DNA from: Pseudomonadota bacterium
GTDB lineage: Bacteria > Pseudomonadota > Alphaproteobacteria > UBA8366 > JADFVY01
Direction: 5' to 3'
NCBI GenBank assembly: GCA_015222795.1
Contig: JADFVY010000103.1
Span: 1-22,535 of the forward strand
Length of the DNA: 22,535 nt
The notes below the pieces were generated by a model. It was given only the letters and a program-made list of their open reading frames with translations, made no database searches and was not told the origin of the DNA. Each line of letters opens with the position of its first letter. The first letter of the stretch is position 1. A program made the position numbers and the translations under genes. Positions 14,522-22,535 of the stretch are shown in pieces.

Positions 14522-16660
14522 ATGATCCGGCAATATGAGCTGGTTGAGAGTGTAAAAAGTTACGATACGGGCGCGGATGAGGATGCCCTCAACCGCGCCT
14601 ATGTTTTTTCCATGAAAGCACATGGCTCGCAATTGCGTGCGTCCGGCGATCCGTATTTCTCCCATCCGGTCGAGGTGGCGGGCATTCTGGCGAAGATGAA
14701 GCTGGATACCGCCTCCATTATTACTGGCCTGTTGCACGACACGGTCGAGGATACGGTCGCAACGCTGGCCGACATCAGCGATCTCTTTGGCGACGAAATC
14801 GCACGTCTCGTCGATGGTGTCACGAAGCTCAGCCAGATCGAATTGCAGTCCGACCAGTCCCGGCAGGCTGAAAATTTCCGTAAGTTGGTGCTGGCGATGT
14901 CGGAGGATATCCGCGTCCTGCTGGTCAAGCTGGCAGACCGGTTGCACAACATGCGTACCCTGAAATACGTGAAGGACGAAGAGAAACGCCAGCGTATCGC
15001 GCGCGAGACGATGGATATTTATGCGCCGCTGGCTGAACGCATAGGCATCCGTGACTGGAAGGACGAGTTGGAAGACCTGGCCTTTCGACAGTTAAATCCA
15101 GACGCGCATGTATCCGTCACGACGCGTCTGGATTTCCTGCGTTCGAGTGGCGGTGATGTTATCGGGCGGGTGATCGAGGACCTGCGCAAGACGCAAGCCG
15201 AAGGCGGCGTCAAGGCCGAGGTCACGGGGCGCGAGAAGACGCCCTATTCGATCTGGCGCAAGATGCAGAAGAACAATGTCGGGTTCGAGCAATTGTCCGA
15301 CATCATGGCATTCCGCATCGCCGTTGATTCGGATCAGGATTGCTACCGGGCGCTGGGCGTCATCCACAATTGCTATCGCGTCGTGCCCGGGCGTTTCAAG
15401 GATTACATCTCCATTCCAAAACCGAACGGTTACCGGTCGATCCACACCGGTGTGATTGGTCCGGAAAATCAACGCATCGAACTACAGATTCGCACCCATG
15501 AAATGCATGAGGTCGCGGAATACGGGGTTGCCGCCCACTGGGTTTATAAACAGGGACGGCCGGAGACCGAGGGCACGCAATATCGGTGGCTTCGCCAGCT
15601 TCTGGAAATTCTGGAGCATGCCGCCGAGCCCGAGGAGTTCCTGGAACATACCAAGCTCGAGATGTTCTCCGATCAGGTGTTCTGTTTTTCACCCAAGGGA
15701 GATCTCTACGCGCTGCCGCACGGGGCGACACCGGTGGATTTCGCCTACGCGGTTCATTCCGAGGTCGGCAATCGCTGCGTCGGGTCCAAGATCAATGGAC
15801 GTATCGTGCCGTTGAGGACCGAACTGCACAATGGTGACCAGGTGGACATCATAACCAGCAAGGCGCAGACGCCGTCGCCGACCTGGGAAAACTTTGTGGT
15901 CACCGGCAAGGCGCGCGCCTGCATCCGGCGCTTCGTGCGCAGCCAACAGCGCGATCAGTATATGAGCCTGGGCCGGGAAATCGTCGCCAAAACCTTCCGC
16001 CAGGAAGGTTACGAGCTGACCGAAAAGGCGCTGAAAGGCGTATTGAAAAATTTCGATTGCGACCAGGTCGACGATCTTTATGCGGTGGTGGGCGAGGGCC
16101 AGTATACCGGGCGCGAAGTGTTGTGGGCGGTATTCCCCGGCGCCAGGAAGGACCGCTCGCAGAAAGTGGTGCCGCTGACCAAGGCGCGCAGCAAGGCCGG
16201 CAAGGACCACGCGGTGCCGATCCGAGGCCTTATACCGGGCATGGCGGTCCATTTTGCGGGCTGCTGTCATCCCTTGCCAGGCGAACGGATTGTCGGCATC
16301 GTTGCCACGGGCAAGGGCGTGTCCATCCACACCATTGACTGCGAGACCCTGGAAAGTTTTGCCGACGCGCCGGAACGTTGGCTCGATGTTTCCTGGGACG
16401 TCGGCGGCAATGACGATCCGTTTCATGTTGGACGGCTGCATGTGCTGGTGAACAACGAGCCGGGTGCGCTTGGGACGATATCGACGGTAATCGGCCGGGA
16501 CAGCGGGAATATTACCAATCTTAAAATCGTTCACCGTTCGATTGATTTTTTCGAAATGCTGATTGATATCGAGGTAACGGACATTAAACAGTTGACCGAT
16601 ATCATGGCTGCATTGCGGGCGACGCGTGTGGTAAATTCGGTCGACCGCGCCCGCGGTTGA
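14522..16660 (+). CDS. rsh: Bifunctional (p)ppGpp synthetase/hydrolase (RelA/SpoT homologue)
   Basis: Makes and degrades the alarmone (p)ppGpp. 712 aa with every domain of a long Rsh. The HD hydrolase has H48, H72-D73 (LLHDTVED) and D139 (LADRLHNM). The synthetase has RFKD at 291-294, the form seen in bifunctional enzymes rather than the acidic EXDD of RelA-only proteins, then NGYRSIHT (302-309). A TGS domain is at 383-446 (VFCFSPKGDLYALPHGA), and a conserved-cysteine (zinc-finger-like) domain has C581-C582-H583 and C607. The C-terminal ACT domain is at about 636-708. Both activities should therefore be intact. It lies 59 bp after rpoZ, probably in the same transcript. Single bifunctional Rsh proteins are the rule in alphaproteobacteria. 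Confidence 0.96.
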   Translation: MIRQYELVESVKSYDTGADEDALNRAYVFSMKAHGSQLRASGDPYFSHPVEVAGILAKMKLDTASIITGLLHDTVEDTVATLADISDLFGDEIARLVDGVTKLSQIELQSDQSRQAENFRKLVLAMSEDIRVLLVKLADRLHNMRTLKYVKDEEKRQRIARETMDIYAPLAERIGIRDWKDELEDLAFRQLNPDAHVSVTTRLDFLRSSGGDVIGRVIEDLRKTQAEGGVKAEVTGREKTPYSIWRKMQKNNVGFEQLSDIMAFRIAVDSDQDCYRALGVIHNCYRVVPGRFKDYISIPKPNGYRSIHTGVIGPENQRIELQIRTHEMHEVAEYGVAAHWVYKQGRPETEGTQYRWLRQLLEILEHAAEPEEFLEHTKLEMFSDQVFCFSPKGDLYALPHGATPVDFAYAVHSEVGNRCVGSKINGRIVPLRTELHNGDQVDIITSKAQTPSPTWENFVVTGKARACIRRFVRSQQRDQYMSLGREIVAKTFRQEGYELTEKALKGVLKNFDCDQVDDLYAVVGEGQYTGREVLWAVFPGARKDRSQKVVPLTKARSKAGKDHAVPIRGLIPGMAVHFAGCCHPLPGERIVGIVATGKGVSIHTIDCETLESFADAPERWLDVSWDVGGNDDPFHVGRLHVLVNNEPGALGTISTVIGRDSGNITNLKIVHRSIDFFEMLIDIEVTDIKQLTDIMAALRATRVVNSVDRARG

Positions 16661-16729
16661 GGCAAACAGGAAGATTTCGCACCCTGTCAGGATGTTGGGC
16701 AGGGGCGGAGCGGAGTATTGTAAGGGCTA

Positions 16730-17401
16730 ATGTTCAAGAGACGCGCTTATCAGCCGGTTCATCACCGGGTTGGAGACCTGATCTGGCCGCGGATCGGGTT
16801 CCGCCGTTCGGCGACCTATATCTGGCATCGCGTGGGGCGCCTGCACGGCACGCCCCACAGCATCGCCGGTGGCTTTGCGACGGGCGCCGCGGTTTCTTTT
16901 ACCCCGTTCGTCGGTGGCCATTTCGTTCTGGCAGTTTTGATTTCGTGGGCGACGCGAAGCAATATTGTGGCCGGTCTTATGGGTACCGCGGTCGGCAATC
17001 CCTGGACATTTCCATTTATCTGGCTCTGGGTATATGAACTGGGTCGCGGCATGGGAGCCGGCGAAGGGAGGCAGGTCAAACCGGATGCCTTGGCGATCAT
17101 CGTCGATTTGCCGGGCGTCATCGGGCGGGCGTTGTTAAGCTTTGACGTTGACTGGAATTATCTTGATAATTTGTGGGCGGTTCTATGGCCGATGATGGTT
17201 GGCAGCATTCCGACCTTTATTCTGGTCTGGCTGACGTCCTATCTGGTTTTGAAGCCTCTGGTCGCCACCTATCAGGCCAATCGCATCATGCGCCTCCGGC
17301 GTAAGCAGGGAAAGGCGCGGGAGGCCGCCAGGCTGAAAGCCAGGGAGATGACCGGGATGATGGGCGTATCTTCGCCTGAATCGGCGAAAAGGAACAGGTA
17401 G
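16730..17401 (+). CDS. DUF2062 membrane protein
   Basis: Inner-membrane protein of unknown function, 223 aa. The DUF2062 signature is clear: PHSIAGGFATGAAVSFTPFVGGHF (two parts, 42-53 and 54-65) and GTAVGNPWTFPFIW (85-98). Membrane segments are likely at about 46-75, 82-105 and 150-178. The N-terminus and the C-terminus (RLRRKQGKAREAARLKAR) are strongly basic and should be cytoplasmic. TAAGGG a few bases upstream supports the ATG at 16730. It sits between rsh and pdxJ, a position this family often takes in alphaproteobacteria. No catalytic residues can be named. Confidence 0.88.
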   Translation: MFKRRAYQPVHHRVGDLIWPRIGFRRSATYIWHRVGRLHGTPHSIAGGFATGAAVSFTPFVGGHFVLAVLISWATRSNIVAGLMGTAVGNPWTFPFIWLWVYELGRGMGAGEGRQVKPDALAIIVDLPGVIGRALLSFDVDWNYLDNLWAVLWPMMVGSIPTFILVWLTSYLVLKPLVATYQANRIMRLRRKQGKAREAARLKAREMTGMMGVSSPESAKRNR

Positions 17402-17417
17402 CAAAGGAGGCCAACGG

Positions 17418-18176
17418 ATGATGAAGCGGGTGCTGAGGCTTGGGGTCAATATCGACCATGTGGCGACGATCCGGAATGCGCGCGGCGGTCCGGACCCGGA
17501 CCCGGTCCGCGCGGCGAAACTGGCGGCCAAAGCCGGCGCCGACGGCATCACCGCGCATTTGCGCGAAGATCGCCGGCACATAACCGACAGCGACATAACG
17601 CGGCTGGTTTCCGAGATCGATTTGCCGTTGAATTTCGAGATGGCGGCGACCGTTGAAATGCTGGATATAGCGCAGCGCCACAGACCGCACGCGGCTTGTC
17701 TGGTGCCCGAAAAGCGGGAGGAGCGGACTACCGAGGGCGGGCTGGATGTCGTTGGCGGCTTCGATCGCCTGAAACCCTTTGTCGACGCATTGGGCGAGGC
17801 CGGTTGCCGGGTTTCGCTGTTCATCGAGCCCGCCCTGGCGCAGTTGGATGCCGCCGTGGCGATTGGCGCGCCGGTGGTGGAACTGCACACCGGCAGATAC
17901 GCTAACCTGGAAGGCGCGGCGCGGGAAGCCGAACTGGGCCGCCTGCGTGACGCTGCCGCCCATTGCGATGCGGTCGGACTTGAATGCCATGCCGGGCATG
18001 GCCTGACCTTCGACAATGTCGCACCCGTCGCCGCTATCCCGCTGGTCATGGAGCTGAATATCGGGCATTTCCTGATCGGCGAGGCGATTTTTGGCGGGTT
18101 GGACAGCACGATCAAGCGCATGCGGGCCCTGATGGACAAATCCCGGGCCGCCGCCCAGGGCGAACAGAGCGCGTGA
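17418..18176 (+). CDS. pdxJ: Pyridoxine 5'-phosphate synthase
   Basis: Last ring-closing enzyme of DXP-dependent vitamin B6 synthesis; joins 3-amino-2-oxopropyl phosphate with deoxyxylulose phosphate. 252 aa TIM barrel. The N-terminal signature LGVNIDHVATIRNARGG (8-24) is complete, with H47 and R49 in AHLRED, E74 in NFEMAAT, and the phosphate-loop region ECHAGHGLTFDNV towards the end. AAGGAGG at 17404-17410, 7 nt before the ATG, is the strongest ribosome-binding site in the window. The stop codon overlaps the acpS start (TGATG). Its PLP product serves, among others, the PLP enzyme at 5089-6108. Confidence 0.97.
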   Translation: MMKRVLRLGVNIDHVATIRNARGGPDPDPVRAAKLAAKAGADGITAHLREDRRHITDSDITRLVSEIDLPLNFEMAATVEMLDIAQRHRPHAACLVPEKREERTTEGGLDVVGGFDRLKPFVDALGEAGCRVSLFIEPALAQLDAAVAIGAPVVELHTGRYANLEGAAREAELGRLRDAAAHCDAVGLECHAGHGLTFDNVAPVAAIPLVMELNIGHFLIGEAIFGGLDSTIKRMRALMDKSRAAAQGEQSA

Positions 18177-18583
18177 TGATTCTGGGGATCGGCAACGATC
18201 TGATCGATATCCGCCGCGTCGAGAAAAGCCTCGATCGGTTTGGCGGGCGTTTTGTGGAGCGGATATTCACCGAGGTCGAGCAACAGAAATCAGAGCGCCG
18301 CGCCAACCGGGCCGCCAGCTATGCCAAACGGTTCGCGGCCAAGGAGGCCTGTTCGAAGGCGCTGGGCACCGGGTTTCGCAAGGGTGTGTTCTGGCGCGAT
18401 CTGGGCGTTGTCAACCTGCCGTCTGGCAAGCCGACGATGGCCTTGACCGGAGGGGCGCTGGATCGCCTGGCGGAAATGACGCCGGCCGGCATGAAGGTTC
18501 AGATCGACCTGACAATTACGGACGATTTTCCCCTGGCCCAGGCGATTGTGATAATTTCGGCCATGCCCGATGATGGGAATTAG
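18176..18583 (+). CDS. acpS: Holo-[acyl-carrier-protein] synthase
   Basis: Transfers 4'-phosphopantetheine from CoA to the acyl carrier protein. 135 aa. The N-terminal GIGNDLIDIRRVE (4-16) carries the metal-binding aspartate, and KRFAAKEACSKALGTG contains the second signature with the catalytic glutamate and lysine; SGKP follows. The frame runs far upstream inside pdxJ, but the protein alignment begins at MILGIGND, so I take the ATG at 18176, which overlaps the pdxJ stop by one base (GTG 18173 is the neighbour alternative). The pdxJ-acpS pairing is widespread in proteobacteria. Confidence 0.96.
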   Translation: MILGIGNDLIDIRRVEKSLDRFGGRFVERIFTEVEQQKSERRANRAASYAKRFAAKEACSKALGTGFRKGVFWRDLGVVNLPSGKPTMALTGGALDRLAEMTPAGMKVQIDLTITDDFPLAQAIVIISAMPDDGN

Positions 18584-18592
18584 CCGGGTCGG

Positions 18593-18642
18593 GCATTGAC
18601 AGGGCTACTGTTCGCCCCCCATATCAGCCACGCATTGACAGG
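18593..18642 (+). repeat. 11-bp direct repeat GCATTGACAGG upstream of lepB
   Basis: Identical copies stand at 18593-18603 and 18632-18642 in the 85-bp acpS-lepB gap. Each contains TTGACA, the exact -35 consensus. The first copy, with CATATC at 18620-18625 (18-bp spacing), may be an internal promoter for lepB-rnc-era. The second has no matching -10 box. Confidence 0.45.
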
Positions 18643-18668
18643 AACACGCGCACCGCGCGGGAGTATTC

Positions 18669-19484
18669 ATGAAACCCAGCAAGAACACCGACGAGACAGA
18701 GGTCGGTGAAAAAGACGACACAGCGGCCCTGGAAAAAATTGCCGGTATCGAGAGCGAACCAGTGACCCTGTGGGATTGGATATGGAACGATACCGTTCAA
18801 ACGGTGGTTTACGCTTTTGCGATCGCTATCTTCGTGCGGGTCGTGGCCTTCGAGCCGTTCAATATTCCCTCGGGATCGATGAAGCCAACCTTGCTGGTGG
18901 GCGACTATCTGTTTGTCTCGAAATATAGTTACGGTTACAGCCGCTATTCCTTCCTCTTCGGATTTCCACCCTTCAGCGGCCGGATCTGGGAAAGCCCGGT
19001 CGACCGTGGCGATGTCGCGGTGTTCCGCAAACCGCCGGAAAACGAGATTGACTATATCAAACGGATTATCGGCCTGCCCGGAGATCGCATTCAGATGCTG
19101 GAAGGTATTCTGTATATCAATGGGGAATCGGTTGAACGTGAACGCATTGAAGATTTTGTCGTGGATGGCTACGGGAAGAAGGTCACGCAATATATCGAAA
19201 CCTTGCCCAACGGTCGGCGCCATCGAATTCTGGAAACTTCCGGCGACGAGGGACATCTGGACAACACCGAGGAGTTTGTTGTTCCGGAAGGCCATTATTT
19301 CGGCATGGGCGACAATCGCGACAATTCATCCGATAGTCGCGTGATCGGACCTATTCCCGCGGAAAACCTGGTTGGCCGAGCCGAAATCCTGTTTTTCTCG
19401 ACCGATGGCAGCGCCGCGCTCTGGGAATTCTGGAGATGGCCCTTCGCAACCCGCTATAGTCGCCTTTTCGATGGCGTGGAGTGA
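18669..19484 (+). CDS. lepB: Signal peptidase I
   Basis: Membrane serine protease that removes signal peptides from exported proteins. 271 aa. One membrane segment at about 43-61 follows an acidic cytoplasmic N-terminus. The catalytic pair is S70 in IPSGSMKPT and K131 in DYIKRIIGLPGD. The box GDNRDNSSDSR (214-224) is also intact. GGGAG at 18659-18663, 5 nt before the ATG, fixes the start. The stop overlaps the GTG start of rnc (GTGA), so translation is coupled. A separate promoter may precede it. Confidence 0.97.
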   Translation: MKPSKNTDETEVGEKDDTAALEKIAGIESEPVTLWDWIWNDTVQTVVYAFAIAIFVRVVAFEPFNIPSGSMKPTLLVGDYLFVSKYSYGYSRYSFLFGFPPFSGRIWESPVDRGDVAVFRKPPENEIDYIKRIIGLPGDRIQMLEGILYINGESVERERIEDFVVDGYGKKVTQYIETLPNGRRHRILETSGDEGHLDNTEEFVVPEGHYFGMGDNRDNSSDSRVIGPIPAENLVGRAEILFFSTDGSAALWEFWRWPFATRYSRLFDGVE

Positions 19485-20176
19485 CCGCCCGTCCGGTCGG
19501 ATCGATGCGTGAACTGGCAGAAATACTCGATTATGAATTTAACGATCCGGAACTTGGCCGGGTCGCGCTTACGCACCGGAGCGCGGCTGGACGTGGCGAG
19601 CCGACCTATGAGCGGCTTGAGTTTCTGGGCGACCGTGTGCTGGCGCTGGTGATCTCGGATCTCCTTTATGAAAATTATCCCCATGAAGAGGAAGGCGCGC
19701 TGGCCAAAAGGCTGGTGGCGCTGGTGCGCCGCGAAACCTTGGCCGAGGTTGCGATAAAACTGGATTTGGGATCGTTGATCAACCTCAGCAAGGGCGAAGA
19801 GGATGCCGGCGGGCGCGAGAATCCGGCAATCCTGTCCGATGTCTGCGAGGGGCTGATCGGCGCTATTTATCGCGACGGCGGGCTGGAACCGGCCCGGCGA
19901 TTTCTCGAACGCCACTGGCGCGACCTGATGATTGCCGAGAAAACGCCGCCCAAGGATGCCAAAACCAGTTTGCAGGAATGGGCGCAAGGTAAGGGGCTCA
20001 ATTTGCCGGAATATAACACGGTCGCGCGTAGCGGCCCGGATCACGCGCCGCATTTCACGATCGAGGTCAGGGTGGGTAAACATCCCCCGGAAAAAGGCGA
20101 GGGCGCCACCAAGCGCCTGGCCGAGCAGGCCGCCGCCGAGCTACTGTTGAAACATCTGGGGGTCGCGGATGTCTGA
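19481..20176 (+). CDS. rnc: Ribonuclease III
   Basis: Double-strand-specific endoribonuclease that processes rRNA precursors. 231 aa. The catalytic domain carries ERLEFLGDRVL with E47 and D51, and LSDVCEGLIGA with D120 and E123, the four metal ligands. The dsRNA-binding domain covers about 158-226 (DAKTSLQEWAQGKGLNLPEY and KRLAEQAAAELLLKHL). The GTG start at 19481 overlaps the lepB stop by 4 nt; ATG 19505 is a possible shorter start. The 3' end overlaps era by 8 nt. The lepB-rnc-era order is conserved across proteobacteria. Confidence 0.97.
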   Translation: MTARPVGSMRELAEILDYEFNDPELGRVALTHRSAAGRGEPTYERLEFLGDRVLALVISDLLYENYPHEEEGALAKRLVALVRRETLAEVAIKLDLGSLINLSKGEEDAGGRENPAILSDVCEGLIGAIYRDGGLEPARRFLERHWRDLMIAEKTPPKDAKTSLQEWAQGKGLNLPEYNTVARSGPDHAPHFTIEVRVGKHPPEKGEGATKRLAEQAAAELLLKHLGVADV

Positions 20177-21071
20177 TGCTCCCATGCGTTGCGGATTCGT
20201 CGCGCTACTAGGCGCGCCGAACGCCGGCAAGTCGACCCTGCTGAACTATCTGGTTGGCGCCAAGGTTTCGATCGTAACGCCCAAGGTGCAGACCACGCGG
20301 ACACGCGTGCTGGGCCTGACGATCCGTGACAATGCCCAGATCGTGTTTGTCGATACGCCCGGTATTTTCCAGCCTAAACGGCGCCTCGACCGGGCCATGG
20401 TCGCCGCCGCCTGGGCCGGGGCCGCGGACGCCGATATCGTGGTGTTGCTGGTGGATGCGCAAAAGGGCGTGACTCAAGATGCGCGGCGCATTGTCGAGGG
20501 CCTGGAAAAGGCCGGCCGCAAGGCGATCCTGGCGCTCAATAAAATCGATCTGGTGCGGCGCGACAAACTGCTGGAACTGGCTGACACCTTGAACGAGAGT
20601 GGCGTTTTCACCGATATCTTCATGATATCGGCGACCACCGGCGACGGGGTCGAGGATCTGGCGAAAACTTTCGTGGAGCGGCTGCCCGAGGGACCGTGGC
20701 TCTACCCGGAAGATCAGCTCTCCGACATGGCCGAGCGCCACCTCGCGGCCGAGGTTACGCGCGAGAAACTGTTCCTGAAACTGCACCAGGAACTTCCCTA
20801 TGCACTGACCGTCGAGACCGAGGAATGGCAAGACAAGCCGGATGGCAGCGTGCGCATTGCACAAATCATCTACGTTCAGCGCGATACCCAGAAATCGATC
20901 GTGCTGGGCAAGGGCGGCCAGATGATAAAGTCGGTCGGCGCGGCCGCCCGCGCGGACCTTGAGGAGATGATGGGCTGCCGGGTCCATTTGTTCCTGTTCG
21001 TCAAGGTGCGCGAGAAATGGGGCGACGATCCGGACCGCTATCGAGACTGGGGCCTCGATTTTGACGCGTAA
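20169..21071 (+). CDS. era: GTPase Era
   Basis: GTPase that binds the 3' end of 16S rRNA and helps mature the 30S subunit. 300 aa. G1 is GAPNAGKS (15-22), G2 lies in TTRTRV (42-47), G3 is DTPG (62-65), G4 is NKID (124-127) and G5 is SAT (154-156). The C-terminal KH domain has the GKGG loop at 247-250 and ends in the usual KWGDDPDRYRDWG. The ATG at 20169 overlaps rnc by 8 nt; ATG 20184 is a less likely alternative. It is the last gene of the conserved cluster. recO, a frequent next gene in relatives, is absent here. Confidence 0.97.
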   Translation: MSDAPMRCGFVALLGAPNAGKSTLLNYLVGAKVSIVTPKVQTTRTRVLGLTIRDNAQIVFVDTPGIFQPKRRLDRAMVAAAWAGAADADIVVLLVDAQKGVTQDARRIVEGLEKAGRKAILALNKIDLVRRDKLLELADTLNESGVFTDIFMISATTGDGVEDLAKTFVERLPEGPWLYPEDQLSDMAERHLAAEVTREKLFLKLHQELPYALTVETEEWQDKPDGSVRIAQIIYVQRDTQKSIVLGKGGQMIKSVGAAARADLEEMMGCRVHLFLFVKVREKWGDDPDRYRDWGLDFDA

Positions 21072-21091
21072 TTAAGAGGGAGGACGGCTGG

Positions 21092-21985
21092 ATGGATGGG
21101 CAGGCATACGGGTTTGTTGGGCTGGGCCAAATGGGTGGCCCCATGTCGAAGCGCATGCTGGCGGCCGGTCATTCCCTGTGCGTATTCGATACCGATACCA
21201 CGGCATTGCAGGCGCTTGTCGAACTGGGCGCTACCGCCGCCGGGTCGGCCCGCGAGGTCGCCGATGCCGCGGAAATCGTTTTCACCAGCCTGCCGACCCC
21301 CGCCGTGGTGCGCGCGGTCGCGCTGGAAGAGGGCGGGTTGATCGAGGGTTCGCGCATCCGCGCCATGGTGGACCTTTCGACCACGGGCACCGTCATCGCC
21401 CGCGAGGTCGCCGCGCGCCTCGCCGAGAAAGATATAGTCTGGGCCGACGCGCCGATCAGCGGCGGCGTCAAGGGCGCGATTGCCGGCACGCTGGCGGTGA
21501 TGCTGTCCTGCCCGCCGGCAACCCGCGACGAGATCGCCGGCGTGCTGGAGGTCTTCGGCAAGCTGTTCTATGTCGGCGACAAACCGGGCATGGGTCAGAT
21601 CGCCAAACTGGGCAACAACATGCTGTCCACCGCCGCCCTGACCCTGACCTCGGAAGTCGTGGCCATGGGGGTGAAGGCGGGGCTGGACCCGGCGGTCATG
21701 GTCGACATTTTCAATGCCGGTACCGGCCGCAACAGCGCCACCCAGGACAAGTTCCCGCGCAACATATTGCCGGGAACCTTCGACGCCGGTTTCGCCACGG
21801 GTTTGGCCTACAAGGACGTGCGGCTCTGCGTGGACGAGGCCGAGGCGCTGGGCGTGCCGATGGTCGCGGGCGCGGTGATCCGCGAGATGATGGCCATCAC
21901 CAATGCAAAATACGGCGGCGATTCTGATTTTACCTCGGTTGCCAAACTGCTCGAGGAATGGGCCGGGGTCGAAATTCGCGGTTGA
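21092..21985 (+). CDS. NAD(P)-dependent beta-hydroxyacid dehydrogenase
   Basis: 3-hydroxyisobutyrate dehydrogenase/tartronate semialdehyde reductase family, 297 aa. The Rossmann motif GFVGLGQMGGPM (7-18) binds the dinucleotide. D33 after the second strand (VFDTD) hints at NAD preference, though this is weak evidence. DAPISGGVKGA (119-129) binds substrate; catalytic K172 is in KLGNNM with N176; K241 (AYKD) completes the site. GGGAGG 8 nt upstream supports the start. It follows era by 20 bp but is probably functionally unrelated to it. The binding-protein gene that follows after 61 bp suggests a catabolic unit. The exact 3-hydroxyacid is unknown. Confidence 0.9.
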   Translation: MDGQAYGFVGLGQMGGPMSKRMLAAGHSLCVFDTDTTALQALVELGATAAGSAREVADAAEIVFTSLPTPAVVRAVALEEGGLIEGSRIRAMVDLSTTGTVIAREVAARLAEKDIVWADAPISGGVKGAIAGTLAVMLSCPPATRDEIAGVLEVFGKLFYVGDKPGMGQIAKLGNNMLSTAALTLTSEVVAMGVKAGLDPAVMVDIFNAGTGRNSATQDKFPRNILPGTFDAGFATGLAYKDVRLCVDEAEALGVPMVAGAVIREMMAITNAKYGGDSDFTSVAKLLEEWAGVEIRG

Positions 21986-22046
21986 TTATAACGGGATGAC
22001 CCGGCATTTTCCGATACTGAATTAATCCAATGGGAAAAGACACATC

Positions 22047-22535
22047 ATGGCGCGCATCAATATCCAGTTCACCCGGTTCTCGGCCTTCTACAGCCCGTTG
22101 ATCGCCACCGCGGCCGGCGGTTTCCTGGCCGACGAAGGGTTGGAGCCCGAGCTTTCGCTCTCGGCGCCCGGCGTGTCCGCCATCGCCGCCCTGCTGGATG
22201 GCAGCGCCCATGTGGTGCAGTCCGCGCCGTCGCAGGGGCTCAGCTCGCTGGAAAAGGGCGAGGAGCCGCCCGCCGTTCATTTCGCCCAGGTCAACGAGAA
22301 GGACGGCTTCTTCCTGACCGCGCGCGAACCCGACCCGGATTTTGCCTGGTCGAAACTCGCCGGCAAGAAGGTCCTCGTGGATCATGGCGGCCAGCCGCTG
22401 GCGATGTTCAAATATGCCTGCAAGAAACAGGGGCTGGATTACGATTCGATTGTCGCCGTGGACGCCGGCAATGTGGGCGAGATGGACGCCGCCTTCCGCG
22501 CCGGCGAGGGCGACTATATCCACCAGCAAGGCCCG
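22047..22535 (+). CDS. NMT1/THI5-like substrate-binding protein (5' part only)
   Basis: Related to ABC-transporter binding proteins for pyrimidine- or sulfonate-like ligands. I translated it by hand: 163 codons are visible and the frame is open at the window edge. The opening INIQFTRFSAFYSPLIATAA and then GLEPELSLSAPG, SAHVVQSAPSQG, LAGKKVLVDHGGQP and FRAGEGDYIHQQGP follow the usual course of the family. It starts directly with MARINIQF: there is no signal peptide, which is odd for a periplasmic protein. An upstream ATG (22030) is in another frame and does not help. A weak GGGAAAAG precedes it. A 199-aa minus-strand frame over the same bases is a shadow. Confidence 0.75.
   Translation, partial: MARINIQFTRFSAFYSPLIATAAGGFLADEGLEPELSLSAPGVSAIAALLDGSAHVVQSAPSQGLSSLEKGEEPPAVHFAQVNEKDGFFLTAREPDPDFAWSKLAGKKVLVDHGGQPLAMFKYACKKQGLDYDSIVAVDAGNVGEMDAAFRAGEGDYIHQQGP

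Noticed and set aside
15689..16534. 281-codon minus-strand frame
   Set aside because: Antisense to the rsh TGS and ACT region; no motif.
17183..18283. 366-codon minus-strand frame
   Set aside because: Antisense to DUF2062, pdxJ and acpS; serine/arginine-rich low-complexity translation typical of shadows.
21992..22010. Possible terminator CGGG-ATGA-CCCG then GCATTTT after the dehydrogenase
   Set aside because: A 4-bp stem and a weak T-tract are below what I would call a terminator.
21930..22529. 199-codon minus-strand frame at the right edge
   Set aside because: The plus strand over the same bases encodes an NMT1/THI5-like protein with recognisable order of motifs; the plus frame runs off the edge.

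Overview
The window is a gene-dense, GC-rich chromosomal segment of an alphaproteobacterium. The best evidence is the run rpoZ - rsh - DUF2062 - pdxJ - acpS - lepB - rnc - era (13941-21071), a gene order typical of that class. A TAXI-type TRAP binding protein and a bactofilin/M23 pair fit a free-living, Rhodospirillales-like organism, but the sequence does not fix a genus. I saw no rRNA, tRNA, CRISPR array, insertion sequence or origin.

Layout. (a) 1-2414: the 5' part of a TAXI TRAP solute-binding protein runs left off the edge. It diverges from an arginase/agmatinase-family ureohydrolase that is followed closely by a membrane-anchored cytochrome c; the gap holds palindromes. (b) 2769-5083: a membrane-anchored coiled-coil M23 peptidase overlaps a bactofilin, and a clear terminator follows. 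(c) 10757-5089, minus strand: a soluble lytic transglycosylase, a small antitoxin-like gene plus Fic toxin, then a tight trio of haloacid-dehalogenase-like protein, alpha/beta hydrolase and serine/threonine dehydratase-like PLP enzyme. (d) 10965-12336: dapA and smpB, divergent from the transglycosylase with a recognisable promoter for each direction. (e) 13626-12353, minus strand: a NYN-domain protein and a type-5-like uracil-DNA glycosylase. (f) 13941-21071: the conserved cluster, starting at a good promoter before rpoZ and tightly overlapping at pdxJ/acpS, lepB/rnc and rnc/era. (g) 21092-22535: a beta-hydroxyacid dehydrogenase and the start of an NMT1/THI5-like binding protein that runs off the right edge.

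How the genes fit together. Three cell-envelope functions are present (M23 peptidase with bactofilin scaffold, lytic transglycosylase, dapA for diaminopimelate and lysine). The conserved cluster joins transcription (omega), the stringent response (Rsh), PLP and acyl-carrier-protein maturation, protein export (LepB) and RNA/ribosome maturation (Rnc, Era). The flanks are metabolic and transport genes.

Most of the window is ordinary. The points most worth a second look are: a Fic protein whose motif lacks the second arginine, beside a small partner with an off-register inhibitory motif; an omega subunit with a long acidic tail built from in-frame 24-bp repeats; and an M23 peptidase that shares the N-terminal MFSK signature of its bactofilin neighbour.
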